DNA from: UKL13-2 sp031414695
GTDB lineage: Bacteria; Pseudomonadota; Gammaproteobacteria; Burkholderiales; Usitatibacteraceae
DNA length: 64,000 nucleotides
Assembly (NCBI GenBank): GCA_031414695.1
Contig: JANNWG010000014.1
Location: 124,001-188,000 of the forward strand
Reading direction: 5' to 3'
Below the pieces are notes generated by a model, which saw nothing but the letters and a program-made list of their open reading frames with translations, was not told the DNA's origin and made no database searches. The translations under genes and the position numbers were made by a program. Position 1 is the first letter of the stretch, and each line of letters begins with the position of its first letter. This document shows, piece by piece, positions 17,375 to 27,230 of this stretch.

Positions 17375-19699
17375 ATGGCATTCAAAATACCTACCCCATC
17401 ATTTACAAAAAGTAAGCCAACCACAACCACTCCCGCCGTTGCAAAAGCAGCGGCTAAAAGTAGTGGCGGTTTTTTTGGCTCACTCTTTACATCAACGAAA
17501 AATGCCAATAATTTAACGGGCAAAAATGACTCTGTTGCGCGCGCCGCAACCACCACGTTGGGGCCGCAGACCAATTCTGGTTTTGGCGGCAACAGTACTG
17601 GTTCAAACAGTAAGACGCAAAAAATTGCCGCCACCGTTGCGGCGAATAAAATTGCCAAGCAAAAAGGTCAAGCCAAAACCTATACGCTGCCAATTCTCGG
17701 TAAGCTCGACCTTAAAACGCAATTCCAAATCCTAGGCACATTAGTCGGTTTGTTTTTCGTTTTGATGTTGGCGGCGATTGCGCTTGATGTGAAAAGTCGT
17801 AGCGACCTTTCCACTTGGACCAACATCACTTCACAACTTCAGTTTCACACGCAGCGATTAGCAAAGTCAGCTGGACTTGCCGCGCGCGGCGATGTTGGTG
17901 CGTTCCCACAGCTACAAGATAGCCGTGACCAATTTCAGATCTATATGAATGTGCTTAACGAAGGTGGCGAAGCCTTTAATAGTAATGTGCCAAACGCTAA
18001 GGTGTCATCGGAATTAACGTCGCGTCTGGAAGAATTAACCAAACGCTTTGAAACATCTTCTGGGCATGGCACAGCTATTTTGGCGGCAAAAAATGACTTA
18101 GCCAATTTGGGCCTAAACGTTGCGCAAGTGCGTGCGGGTTCCGAAGAATTGGCGGGCTTGTCACAGCAACTAACAGTATCGTTACAACAAGCTGGTGTGA
18201 ATCCGGTGCAAGTATTAAAGGTAAATCGACTTACTTTCTTGGCAGAGCGCTTGGGCCGCGGTTCAGCGGAAATTTTAGGCGCTGAAATTATTGATCCTGA
18301 AGTAACTTTCTTGATGGGACGCGATACCAACGATTTCCGTGATCTTGTAAAAGCACTCGAAAGCGGTTCTGAATCCATTGGTGTCTCCGCTGTGGGGGGC
18401 GAAAATCGCGCCCGCGTAGCTAAACTGCGCGAATCATTTACCAATTTTGAAAATAACGTAAAACCGATTTTAGATAACGTGCAAAAACTTATTTCCGCTC
18501 GTCAATCTGGCCGCGCTTTACAACAAGGCTCAGAACAATTGTTGGCCAACGTGGAGCAAATGCAAGGTGCGTTTGCTGACATTAAACAAAATATTCCTCT
18601 GATTATGGCATTTGTGTTTGGCATGCTCATGCTAGTTTCCATTTCGTTAATGGGCTACTTGTATTTGATAAGTGAGCGTAAACGTGGTGTCGAATCTGAG
18701 CTTGAAAATAAGCGTAACCAAGAAGCGATTTTGCGATTGCTCAATGAAATGGGCGACTTGGCAGACGGTGACTTAACAATCCGCGCCAAAGTGACTGAAG
18801 ATATTACGGGCGCGATCGCAGACTCGATGAATTACACCATTGACGAATTGCGCTCACTTGTTACGGGCGTTAACAACGCCTCAACACAAGTGTCAGCGAA
18901 ATCACAGCAAGCCCAAGCCGTGTCAGTACAATTGCTCGATGCCGCAGAAAAACAATCGCGTGAGATTCAGTTAACAACGGAACAAGTGTTAACGGTTGCT
19001 AATACACTTTCTTCAGTCTCTACCAATGCAGAAGAATCCTCTAAGGTGGCGATGCGCTCATTGGCAGCGGCGGATAAAGGTCGTTTGGCGGTGCAAAACT
19101 CCATCACTGGTATGAATGATATTCGCGAACAGATTCAAGAAACCTCTAAACGTATAAAGCGGCTCGGCGAATCGTCGCAAGAGATTGGCGAGATTGTTGA
19201 GTTGATTTCTGACATTACTGAACAAACCAACGTGTTGGCGCTGAATGCGGCCATTCAAGCAGCATCTGCAGGCGAAGCGGGACGCGGCTTCTCAGTTGTT
19301 GCCGAAGAGGTGCAGCGACTAGCGGAACGCTCGGCAGAGGCAACCAAACAGATTGGTGCGATTGTGAAAACCATTCAGGCGGATACACAAGACGCGGTTG
19401 CCGCGATGGAAAAATCTACTACTGGTGTGGTCGAGGGGGCGAAGCTTTCTGACGCGGCAGGTCAAGCGCTAACCGAGATTGACTCTGTAACTAAAAACTT
19501 AGCGGATCTGATTCAAAAAATATCAAGCGATACGCAAACGCAGGCTACTTCAGCCAGTAAGGTTGCGCGCAACATGCAAGATATTTTAGAAATCAATAGA
19601 CAAACCACGGCGGGCACGCAACAGACAGCAACGTCGATTAAAGATTTGGCTGACGTGGCTTCAGATTTGAAGGCGTCCGTATCCGGCTTTAAGTTGTAA
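17375..19699 (+). CDS. pilJ: Methyl-accepting chemotaxis protein PilJ
   Basis: 774 residues. The C-terminal signalling domain contains the conserved hairpin tip EQTNVLALNAAIQAASAGEA, and a HAMP-like region follows the second membrane helix (about 407-430). The first helix is at residues 118-138 (GTLVGLFFVLMLAAIALDV), unusually deep. The preceding 117 residues are rich in Thr, Ala, Lys, Gly and Asn and look disordered (KSKPTTTTPAVAKAAAKSSG). The periplasmic part is helical, as in PilJ. In Pseudomonas PilJ senses pilin or pilus tension and drives ChpA. GGAG precedes the ATG. No pilK methyltransferase gene follows, in contrast to Pseudomonas. Confidence 0.94.
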   Translation: MAFKIPTPSFTKSKPTTTTPAVAKAAAKSSGGFFGSLFTSTKNANNLTGKNDSVARAATTTLGPQTNSGFGGNSTGSNSKTQKIAATVAANKIAKQKGQAKTYTLPILGKLDLKTQFQILGTLVGLFFVLMLAAIALDVKSRSDLSTWTNITSQLQFHTQRLAKSAGLAARGDVGAFPQLQDSRDQFQIYMNVLNEGGEAFNSNVPNAKVSSELTSRLEELTKRFETSSGHGTAILAAKNDLANLGLNVAQVRAGSEELAGLSQQLTVSLQQAGVNPVQVLKVNRLTFLAERLGRGSAEILGAEIIDPEVTFLMGRDTNDFRDLVKALESGSESIGVSAVGGENRARVAKLRESFTNFENNVKPILDNVQKLISARQSGRALQQGSEQLLANVEQMQGAFADIKQNIPLIMAFVFGMLMLVSISLMGYLYLISERKRGVESELENKRNQEAILRLLNEMGDLADGDLTIRAKVTEDITGAIADSMNYTIDELRSLVTGVNNASTQVSAKSQQAQAVSVQLLDAAEKQSREIQLTTEQVLTVANTLSSVSTNAEESSKVAMRSLAAADKGRLAVQNSITGMNDIREQIQETSKRIKRLGESSQEIGEIVELISDITEQTNVLALNAAIQAASAGEAGRGFSVVAEEVQRLAERSAEATKQIGAIVKTIQADTQDAVAAMEKSTTGVVEGAKLSDAAGQALTEIDSVTKNLADLIQKISSDTQTQATSASKVARNMQDILEINRQTTAGTQQTATSIKDLADVASDLKASVSGFKL

Positions 19700-19751
19700 T
19701 CTCGGTTATCGTAGTTAAAACCTTATTGAACTTATCGCACCATATTGACTT

Positions 19752-22700
19752 ATGAATTCGCCAACACCAACATCACTTGATTTAGGGCCGCTGTCATGGG
19801 TTAAAACCGAAATTGAGCATTCGCTTACCGAGGCGCGTGCCAATCTGGATAAGCTCGCTAATGACGCGAACGATAGCAAGGCACTTAAGTACGTGTCCAC
19901 ACATTTGCATCAAGTGGCAGGCGCTTTGTCAATGGTAGGTCTTGGTGCAGCAACGCGTTTTACGGAAGAAATAGAAGCATTGGTCGTAACGCTTGATGGT
20001 GCGATAACTAAAGCAGACGCGTCTCAGCGTGCTGCTGTGGCAAAAGCCGCAACGGGTACGCTTTCAACTTATCTTGATGGTTTGATGACAGGTGAGCCCG
20101 ATAGGCCTATGTCACTTGCTTTATCCTACGTTGCCTTGAATCGCAGTCGAGGTGCTACGGATGCCTCAGAAAGTGATTTATTCTCACCAGACCTCAGCGT
20201 GCTTGTGCCGATGTCAGACGACACGGTTGCATTACCAAAGTCAGACATGCTACTCGAGGCTATTAAGCAGCGGCGTAGCTTATATCAGGCGGGATTGCTA
20301 AAGTTATTGCGCGAAAAAGATTTGGTCGGTGGCGCACGCGATATGCGAAATGCGACCCTTGCAATTGAAGCGTTACAACTAGCATCGCCAACGCGCGCAT
20401 TTTGGTTTACCGCCAGCGGCTTTTTTGATGCTGTCGCATCGAGTCCAACGCAGGCTGGCACGCTTGCAGTTCAATTGTTCGGCAAGATTGATCAACAGAT
20501 TAAATTGCTCATTGAGGGCGTACAAAAGACGCCTGAAAAATTATTTCGCGATTTATTGTTGGTCATTGGTAAATCAAGTGCATCCACTGAACGCATTCGC
20601 ACTATTCGAGCGCTCTATCGGCTTGATGAGCTACTCGCTGCTGCACCGCTTCGCGATACGAATTCGGACGAATCTACCCGCGCATTAGTCAGGTCGCTGC
20701 GCGATCAAGTGCAGCTGATTAAAGATAATTGGATGAAATTTACCAGTGGCAATCGCGCTGCCCTGGAGGCGTTTGCGCAGCTTGGTGAGGCGCTTTCTAA
20801 AAATGCGCAACCGCTGACCAATTCGAGCATGGCGGAGTTATTAAGAGTGATCGGCCTAGTCGGCCCGCACTTGAAAAAAATTGGTGCGTTAGCAAGTGAA
20901 GTGCAAGCACTAGAAATCGCCTCTGCACTGCTGTTTATCGAGTCTTCACTTGAAAATTACAACCGTCTCTCTCCAGAGTTTAACAAGCAATCTCTAGGCA
21001 TTATTGGTCGCATTAAAGGAGCGATGTCTGGCTCACCACTGCCAGCGCTTGATGCATCCACCAACGCCATGATGGACGACTTTACCCGTCGCGCGCAGGA
21101 ACGTTTATTGGTATTTCAAGTTGGTCAAGAAGTGCAGGTCAACTTGGCAACCATCGAGTCTACGTTAGATGGGTTTTTCCGTGATCCGTTGAAAATAAGT
21201 GAGTTGCCATCGTTACCGCCGTTGTTTTCACAAGTTCAAGGCGCGTTGTCAATTTTAGAGTTAGACGAAGCGGCAGCATTAAATCAAATGCTTCGGGAGC
21301 GGGTAGTGCAGTTTTCATCAGGTGCCATGAAAGGCGTTGGTGAAGAGGCGGAAACCGTCGCAGAAGGTATTTCTGCGCTAGGCTTGTTCATCTCAGCGTT
21401 ACAACAAAACGCTGCCGATGCACGCGCTTCCCTATTGCCCGCGTTGATTCGTTTTGGTCTTGCCGAAAAACCGGTTGAAGCTGAAAAGAGTCTGCTTAAG
21501 TCACCTCTCTCAGAAATGACGCCGCCGCCAACTGCAGCGCCGATTTCAGAGGCGGATGTGGATGTTGATAAACAAAAAGTGCAGGCGCTATACGCCGATT
21601 GGAAGCAACAGCCTGAAGCCACCACCACGCGCGATCAACTGCGTGATGCCGTAAAAGAGTTAAAACAAAATGCCGAAGTTTCAGGCGACATGGCATCCGC
21701 TAAATTATCTGAGGCTACACTCAAAGCCATTGATGCAACGTTTGACCCGCTAAAAACGGGCGTTTCAGAGGCAATTGCCACTATTGCGCCAATGAAACCT
21801 GCAGAGGTGCCCGCTGCGCAAATTGTGCAGCTCATTGATGCGCCCTCGGCTGAAGTTGATCAAGAATTGCTCGATATTTTCTTAGAGGAAGCAACTGAAG
21901 TTGTTGCGACTATCCGTGAGAACTTATTAACGCTGACGACATCTCCGCATGATAAAGAAAGTTTAACCACGATACGTCGTGGATATCACACGCTCAAAGG
22001 CTCTGGCCGTATGGTGGGGCTGAATGATTTGGGTGAGGTGGCGTGGAGTTGCGAACAGGTACTGAATAAATGGTTGAAGGATGAAAAACCTGTTTCGTCA
22101 TCGCTGACAGATTTTATTAAGGTCACATCTGATAGCTTTGCCGAATGGGTGTTGGCGCTGCAAGCTGGGGGTACGGCAAACATTGACGGCTCGCGTATTA
22201 ATGCACTGGCTGAGCAGCTTAAAACAGATCGTGAGCCAGTAATGGCGATTGCGGTTGAGGCTATGCCATTTGTTTCCGAAGCTGCAAGCGCTGACGTAAA
22301 TATGGTCAATGCAGAAGTAGAAGCTATTGCAGATGTTGCCGATATTTCGATTATTGTTGATGCTGATGTTGATGTTGCGCGTGCTACAGATGTATTAACT
22401 ATTGACGACACTGCGGTGCCAGCGCCGTTTGTTGCTCATGATGAAAGTGCAATTGATATTGTTTCCCCAGCACCTGAAATCACTGCAAAAGTAGAAGCAG
22501 ACGTTGTTGCTGAATCTTTTGCTGAATCTGCCACGAATAACGAAATATTCGCAGAGCTACCAACATTGCCGTCTTCGCCTGTCCAAGCTGACGCGACAGA
22601 TGTAGAGGATGTTGAAGTCGCAATTGGCCACGTCCATTTGCCCATGGCGTTATTTGAAATTTATCTCGGAGAATCAAGTCAGCATGTCGAAATGCTTGAT

Positions 22701-25700
22701 AGCGAAATGGCTACGATTGAGGCAAATGTACTTGCTCCTGTGTCGCATGAGTTTATGCGTGCCGCACATACGTTAACGAGCTCTTCGCGCACTACAGCTT
22801 TTGAGTCTATTGCTGAGGTGGCGTCCGCGCTCGAAAAATGGCTGACAGACGCGATTGAGTTAGTGCCTGAATTCCACACAGAACGAATAGCCGAGACGCG
22901 TGCTGCTATAGATGCCCTCGCCAATATGGTGCTTTCGTTACACATGCAAGAGTACCCTGAGCCGCGACCTGATATCGTTGAGTCACTTGTAGCGCTTCGT
23001 GCGCAACTCAAGTCAGGTGCACTAGCTGGTCAAGGCACGCACATTAAAATGCCAGTACTGTCAGCGGCAGAAGACAATACGCAATTGTTTATGGCGGTTG
23101 AGACGCCTGAAATTATCGCGAGCGAAGAAAGTGAATTAGTTGTTTCGAGTGTTGAAACTGAAATCGATATTTCAGCATTGATGGATGTGCCGACAACCGT
23201 TGCTGATCAGGTTGCGCCAATCGTAATCGCAAGCGCAAGCGCAAGCATAGAGGAAGTAACGACGACAACTGATATTTTTGATTTTGCTGTGCCAGACGAT
23301 GTATTACCAACAATCACTGAGCCAACAATTACTGAGCCTTCGCTTGTTGCTGAAATTGTCAACGAAGATACAAGTGTTGTAACGCTGGATGTGACTGAAG
23401 AAGTGGCGATTGAACGAACAGACTCGCCATTACTAATTGATGAACAAAGTGCGCCAGAAGTCATTGTTGAACCAATAAATACTGCCCTTGATCCGTTAGA
23501 TATATTCGCGATTGCTAGCGCAGGCGCATTGGCTGCCGCAACGACCGCGTTTGTGGCGTCAACACCTGCCGATGTCGATGCTACTCGCCATGTTTCTGAA
23601 CCGGTTGAACCAGCCAAGACGAACGAATCAACATTTACTGTGGAGGAGTCGGCGGATTCGATTATTGAGCCAGTCGTGCCAGTAGAGCCGGTTGTGCCAA
23701 TTGAAGAAGTGGCAGAGGAAGAGTTTTTTGCTCCAGCGGCGAAAACAGCACACGCACCAGTTGCGCAACCTTCGCCTGTTCCGGTTGTGGTGGCATCACC
23801 AGTTGTGACTAATTTTGATGATGCATTTGAGTCAGGCCGCGATCGGCGAGCGGTTAAGGACGATGTTGATATCGATCTCCTACCAATATTCTTAGAAGAA
23901 GCAAAGGAAATTTCGCCGCAAGTTGGTGACGCGCTACGGCGTTGGAAAGCAACACCGCTTATCCATTCGCCTGTTGGTGAGTTAGCACGGCATTTGCATA
24001 CACTTAAGGGTTCCGCGCGTATGGCGGGTTTAATGCGCCTTGGTGAGCTCGCCCATGTGATGGAAACGCGCATCATCAATATGGACAAAATTGATGCGCC
24101 GCAAGCGGCGGATTTTGCCGAAATTGATGATCGTCTTGATAGATTTAACATCGCTATTGAAAGCTTGTCAGCAGGTGACCTGTCGCCAATCATTGAAATT
24201 CCGATTGAGTCAGTGCTTGCGGCCGATGCCTTAAGTCCATTACCCGCACCGATGGCAGCTATTGCTGCCGCGCGTGCTGAAATTGTTGCCGAAGGCGAAA
24301 AACTTGAGGGCCGCGAACGCATAGCCTTACTACGCGTAAATGCTGATCTGATTGATCGATTTGTAAATGAAGCGGGTGAATTAGCTATTGCGCGTTCACG
24401 TGTTGACTTGGAGCTACAGGCGTTCAAGAAAGCGCTGCACGAACTAAACGACAATATTTCACGCATGAAAGTGCAGCTGCGCGAAATCGAAATCGGTGCC
24501 GAGTCGCAGATTCAATCGCGCATTAAGGACGCTGAAACGCTAGGCGAGCAATTTGACCCGCTTGAGTTCGACCGCTTTTCGCGCATGCAAGAGCTGACGC
24601 GATTCATGGCCGAAAGCTTGAATGACGTCGTGACGCTGCAACAATCGTTAGCGAAAAATATTGATGAAGCCGACTCCGCTATCTTGCAACAAGGCCGACT
24701 CAACCGCGATCTACAACAAGGCTTGATGAGTGTACGTCTGGTGCCACTCGGCAATTTGCAAGATCGTTTTTATCGTCTGGTGCGTCAAACGGCTAAAGAG
24801 CTAGATAAAAAAGCCAATTTGGAATTTCGTGGTGTGCGCGTCGAGATCGACCGCTCTGTGCTCGAAAAAATTACCGCGCCGTTTGAGCATTTATTGCGTA
24901 ATGCCGTCGCACATGGCTTGGAATCGCCCGCCAGTCGTGCCGCTTCAGGTAAGTCTGAAATTGGCGAAATTTCGATTGACGCCCGTCAAATCGGTAACGA
25001 GGTGATTCTCACCATGGCTGATGATGGTGCCGGGCTAAATTTCAAACGCATTCGCGAAAAAGCCATTGAAAAAGGCATGCTAGACGCAAATGCTGACTTT
25101 AACGAAGCGCAGCTCACACAATTCATTTTTGCGGCAGGGTTTTCGACTGCTGATAGCATCACCCAGCTTGCCGGACGCGGTGTTGGTATGGATGTGGTGC
25201 GTAATGAAATCGTTTCACTGGGTGGGCGTATCGACATTACCTCTTCACCCGGGTTAGGTACGACCTTCACTATTGCGTTGCCGTTGACGCTTGCGGTAAC
25301 CCAGGCGGTAATGGTGACTGTTGGTGAGATTACCTACGCGATACCATCGGTGATGATTGAGCAGGTGCAAGAATTCAAAGGTAAACGTTACGAGCCGTTG
25401 CTTGCGCTTAACGAAATTGAATGGAAGGGTAACAAATATCCGCTGCGTTCGATGGAAGTTATCCTCGGTGGCAAACCAAAAGTTTCAGCGCTACGCCACG
25501 CATTTGTGATTTTGGCAAAAAGCGGACAGCAGCGCGCTGCCGTGCAAGTCGATAATATTTTGGGTAATCGCGAGATCGTGGTGAAATCCATCGGCCCGCA
25601 GTTAGCGCGTATTCCAGGAATAGCCGGCGCAACTGTCATGGGGTCAGGTCAAGTCGTACTCATCATGAATCCAGTGCAGCTTGTCTTCCGCGAAGCCACA

Positions 25701-26270
25701 ACGATTACTATTGAGCAGCAGTCGACTGTCGCGCGTACGGGTGGACCGCTAGACGATAGCTTTGCCAATACGCAAAGCTCATCCATGACGATGGATGCGG
25801 ATATGGAGCAAGTCGTGCCATCAGGCATGTCGTTGGCGGATGCATTTAAGTCTTCTGACACTGGCTTTGTGGTTGATCACCCAGTGCGGGCGAATCCGCT
25901 CGTGATGGTGGTTGATGATTCACTGACAGTGCGAAAAATTACCAGCCGTATGCTTACCCGTGAAAATTTTGAAGTGGCGACTGCAAAGGACGGCGTTGAT
26001 GGATTGCAGCAATTGCAAGATATTGAGCCTGATATTATTTTGCTCGATATCGAAATGCCACGTATGGACGGTTTTGAATTTGCACGTAATGTGCGCGCGG
26101 ATCCAAAAACACGGCATATTCCAATCATCATGATCACCTCACGTACAGCCGACAAACATCGCAATCACGCGATGGAGCTAGGCGTCAACGAGTACATGGG
26201 TAAGCCGTACCAAGAAGAACAATTGCTGGTGATGATTCGCCAATACACACGCAAACAAGCGGCTGCGTAG
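19752..26270 (+). CDS. chpA: Hybrid chemosensory histidine kinase ChpA/PilL
   Basis: A 2172-residue CheA-type kinase of the Pil-Chp system. Four HPt-like domains are visible. The first has HLHQVAGALSMVG with His53, the second YHTLKGSGRMVG with His746, the third AAHTLTSSSR with His1006 and the fourth HLHTLKGSARMAG with His1416. The first and third lack the usual LKGS context and may be impaired. Acidic, Val/Ala/Glu-rich linkers separate them. The dimerisation and ATPase domains follow, with N-box HLLRNAVAHGLE near 1713 and G1 box ADDGAGLNF near 1757. A CheW-like regulatory domain follows at about 1830-1980, then a C-terminal receiver with Asp2055-Asp2056 and phospho-acceptor Asp2099 (LLDIEMPRMDGF). 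It passes phosphate to PilG and PilH. It is last in the operon, and no chpB or chpC follows. Confidence 0.95.
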   Translation: MNSPTPTSLDLGPLSWVKTEIEHSLTEARANLDKLANDANDSKALKYVSTHLHQVAGALSMVGLGAATRFTEEIEALVVTLDGAITKADASQRAAVAKAATGTLSTYLDGLMTGEPDRPMSLALSYVALNRSRGATDASESDLFSPDLSVLVPMSDDTVALPKSDMLLEAIKQRRSLYQAGLLKLLREKDLVGGARDMRNATLAIEALQLASPTRAFWFTASGFFDAVASSPTQAGTLAVQLFGKIDQQIKLLIEGVQKTPEKLFRDLLLVIGKSSASTERIRTIRALYRLDELLAAAPLRDTNSDESTRALVRSLRDQVQLIKDNWMKFTSGNRAALEAFAQLGEALSKNAQPLTNSSMAELLRVIGLVGPHLKKIGALASEVQALEIASALLFIESSLENYNRLSPEFNKQSLGIIGRIKGAMSGSPLPALDASTNAMMDDFTRRAQERLLVFQVGQEVQVNLATIESTLDGFFRDPLKISELPSLPPLFSQVQGALSILELDEAAALNQMLRERVVQFSSGAMKGVGEEAETVAEGISALGLFISALQQNAADARASLLPALIRFGLAEKPVEAEKSLLKSPLSEMTPPPTAAPISEADVDVDKQKVQALYADWKQQPEATTTRDQLRDAVKELKQNAEVSGDMASAKLSEATLKAIDATFDPLKTGVSEAIATIAPMKPAEVPAAQIVQLIDAPSAEVDQELLDIFLEEATEVVATIRENLLTLTTSPHDKESLTTIRRGYHTLKGSGRMVGLNDLGEVAWSCEQVLNKWLKDEKPVSSSLTDFIKVTSDSFAEWVLALQAGGTANIDGSRINALAEQLKTDREPVMAIAVEAMPFVSEAASADVNMVNAEVEAIADVADISIIVDADVDVARATDVLTIDDTAVPAPFVAHDESAIDIVSPAPEITAKVEADVVAESFAESATNNEIFAELPTLPSSPVQADATDVEDVEVAIGHVHLPMALFEIYLGESSQHVEMLDSEMATIEANVLAPVSHEFMRAAHTLTSSSRTTAFESIAEVASALEKWLTDAIELVPEFHTERIAETRAAIDALANMVLSLHMQEYPEPRPDIVESLVALRAQLKSGALAGQGTHIKMPVLSAAEDNTQLFMAVETPEIIASEESELVVSSVETEIDISALMDVPTTVADQVAPIVIASASASIEEVTTTTDIFDFAVPDDVLPTITEPTITEPSLVAEIVNEDTSVVTLDVTEEVAIERTDSPLLIDEQSAPEVIVEPINTALDPLDIFAIASAGALAAATTAFVASTPADVDATRHVSEPVEPAKTNESTFTVEESADSIIEPVVPVEPVVPIEEVAEEEFFAPAAKTAHAPVAQPSPVPVVVASPVVTNFDDAFESGRDRRAVKDDVDIDLLPIFLEEAKEISPQVGDALRRWKATPLIHSPVGELARHLHTLKGSARMAGLMRLGELAHVMETRIINMDKIDAPQAADFAEIDDRLDRFNIAIESLSAGDLSPIIEIPIESVLAADALSPLPAPMAAIAAARAEIVAEGEKLEGRERIALLRVNADLIDRFVNEAGELAIARSRVDLELQAFKKALHELNDNISRMKVQLREIEIGAESQIQSRIKDAETLGEQFDPLEFDRFSRMQELTRFMAESLNDVVTLQQSLAKNIDEADSAILQQGRLNRDLQQGLMSVRLVPLGNLQDRFYRLVRQTAKELDKKANLEFRGVRVEIDRSVLEKITAPFEHLLRNAVAHGLESPASRAASGKSEIGEISIDARQIGNEVILTMADDGAGLNFKRIREKAIEKGMLDANADFNEAQLTQFIFAAGFSTADSITQLAGRGVGMDVVRNEIVSLGGRIDITSSPGLGTTFTIALPLTLAVTQAVMVTVGEITYAIPSVMIEQVQEFKGKRYEPLLALNEIEWKGNKYPLRSMEVILGGKPKVSALRHAFVILAKSGQQRAAVQVDNILGNREIVVKSIGPQLARIPGIAGATVMGSGQVVLIMNPVQLVFREATTITIEQQSTVARTGGPLDDSFANTQSSSMTMDADMEQVVPSGMSLADAFKSSDTGFVVDHPVRANPLVMVVDDSLTVRKITSRMLTRENFEVATAKDGVDGLQQLQDIEPDIILLDIEMPRMDGFEFARNVRADPKTRHIPIIMITSRTADKHRNHAMELGVNEYMGKPYQEEQLLVMIRQYTRKQAAA

Positions 26271-26283
26271 TTTTGGGAGCTTC

Positions 26284-26406
26284 TCATAACGTCAAACTCC
26301 GTTCGCCCTCAGGTATCGAAGGGTTATTCAAGCCCTATAAATCAAGCACTTAAGAGCGTGTGCTTCGATACCTCTCAGCACGAACGGCGGGTTATTAGAA
26401 GTTGCC
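26284..26406. repeat. Nested inverted repeat: REP-like CCGTTCG palindrome inside AACTTCT-type arms
   Basis: The inner arms at 26299-26321 and 26362-26387 both reduce to CTTCGATACC...CGAACGG when read inwards. They resemble the widespread CCGTTCG-CTGAG-TCGAAG type REP palindromes. Outer arms GCTTCTCATAAC near 26285 and GTTATTAGAAGTT near 26391 form a second inverted repeat, related to the arms at 44376-44439. It lies between the 3' ends of chpA and the convergent FecR gene. Confidence 0.6.
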
Positions 26407-26427
26407 TTTTTTGAAAGTCTAGGCTGA

Positions 26428-26480
26428 GTGCGCGTTTCCGGCATAAATTGCCGCGAAACGCACGTTAATAAACGACTTTA
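26428..26480 (+). repeat. Dispersed 3' palindromic element, copy C
   Basis: GTGCGCGTTTCCGGCA and TGCCGCGAAACGCAC form a near-perfect stem around ATAAAT. The right flank AATAAACGACTTTAA matches the flank of copy A (AATAAACGAGTTTA on the minus strand) and contains the stop codon of the FecR gene (26478-26480). Confidence 0.6.
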
Positions 26481-27173
26481 ATATCTTCCGGTGAGGCCTA
26501 ATGCAACAAACGGCGGCTCACGACCGACCAATTTTTCGAGCATGATAAGCTCAGCATCATCGTGACTAAGCAATGGTCCCTTTTCGGCTTTCATTGTGCC
26601 ACTGCGATCATCCAGCCATAACGGTTGTTCATGGTGCAAGGTTTTAATAATTTTCGATTCGCTCATGCCTTTGCCATCAATTGAGGCCTCGCCATAGCAA
26701 AGGCAAAAATAAGTGCGGCCCTCATCGATTTCAATATAAAAACCCGTTCCGCGAATGCCGATGGTGGCGTTCGGTGTGCGATATTGCACGCGTTGATCGG
26801 CGGGGCGCTTTTCAAGTACAGATAAAACTTTGCCCGTCAGAATCAAAACGTTTTCAAGTACGCCCGGTTTGGCTTTTGATTCTTCAAGCACGATGGTGGA
26901 GTTGTCACGCAATAGGTAGGCATCTCTACCGACGACGACGACGGCAAAGCTTTTTGGGCCTGTCGTTATACGGTCGCCTGGCTTAACGGGTGTGCCTATG
27001 CGCGCGGGTTTACCATTTACAGTTGCGGTGCCCTGCAAACTATTGATGCCAGCGATGGTTGGCGTATCACCCTTAGCAAGCGCTTCTTGAATTAAACCTG
27101 AAATGCCCGCTGGGCCGAGAAGCCCAAGGGCAGCAGCAGATTTGAGCCAGCGACGACGTTTTGAGATGTTCAT
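26478..27173 (-). CDS. Exported FecR-domain protein
   Basis: A 231-residue protein with an N-terminus resembling a Tat signal (KRRRWLKSAAALGLLGPAG). The body matches the FecR/PerR-type beta domain: GTATVNGKPARIGTPVKPGDRI, then TPNATIGIRGTGFYIE, with the conserved ATIGIRGT signature. FecR domains occur in sigma-factor regulators and in stand-alone exported proteins. No FecI sigma factor or TonB receptor lies nearby, so this belongs to the stand-alone type, whose role is unknown. AGGAAA precedes the ATG. The gene converges on chpA across a repeat-rich gap. Confidence 0.82.
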   Translation of the reverse strand: MNISKRRRWLKSAAALGLLGPAGISGLIQEALAKGDTPTIAGINSLQGTATVNGKPARIGTPVKPGDRITTGPKSFAVVVVGRDAYLLRDNSTIVLEESKAKPGVLENVLILTGKVLSVLEKRPADQRVQYRTPNATIGIRGTGFYIEIDEGRTYFCLCYGEASIDGKGMSESKIIKTLHHEQPLWLDDRSGTMKAEKGPLLSHDDAELIMLEKLVGREPPFVALGLTGRY

Positions 27174-27230
27174 TGTGATTTCCTAGGGGGATGAGTTTTG
27201 TACTGGTGCCTGCGTAAATCGGATGCATCA

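Noticed and set aside
23215..23250. Short tandem GCAAGC-type repeat as a possible CRISPR or microsatellite
   Set aside because: It encodes Ser-Ala repeats in a ChpA linker and is only three units long.
23207..24466. 419-codon open frame on the minus strand inside chpA
   Set aside because: It lies fully opposite the acidic Val/Ala/Glu-rich linkers of chpA. The product is Ser/Ala/Thr-rich with no domain or ribosome-binding site, an expected by-product of codon bias.
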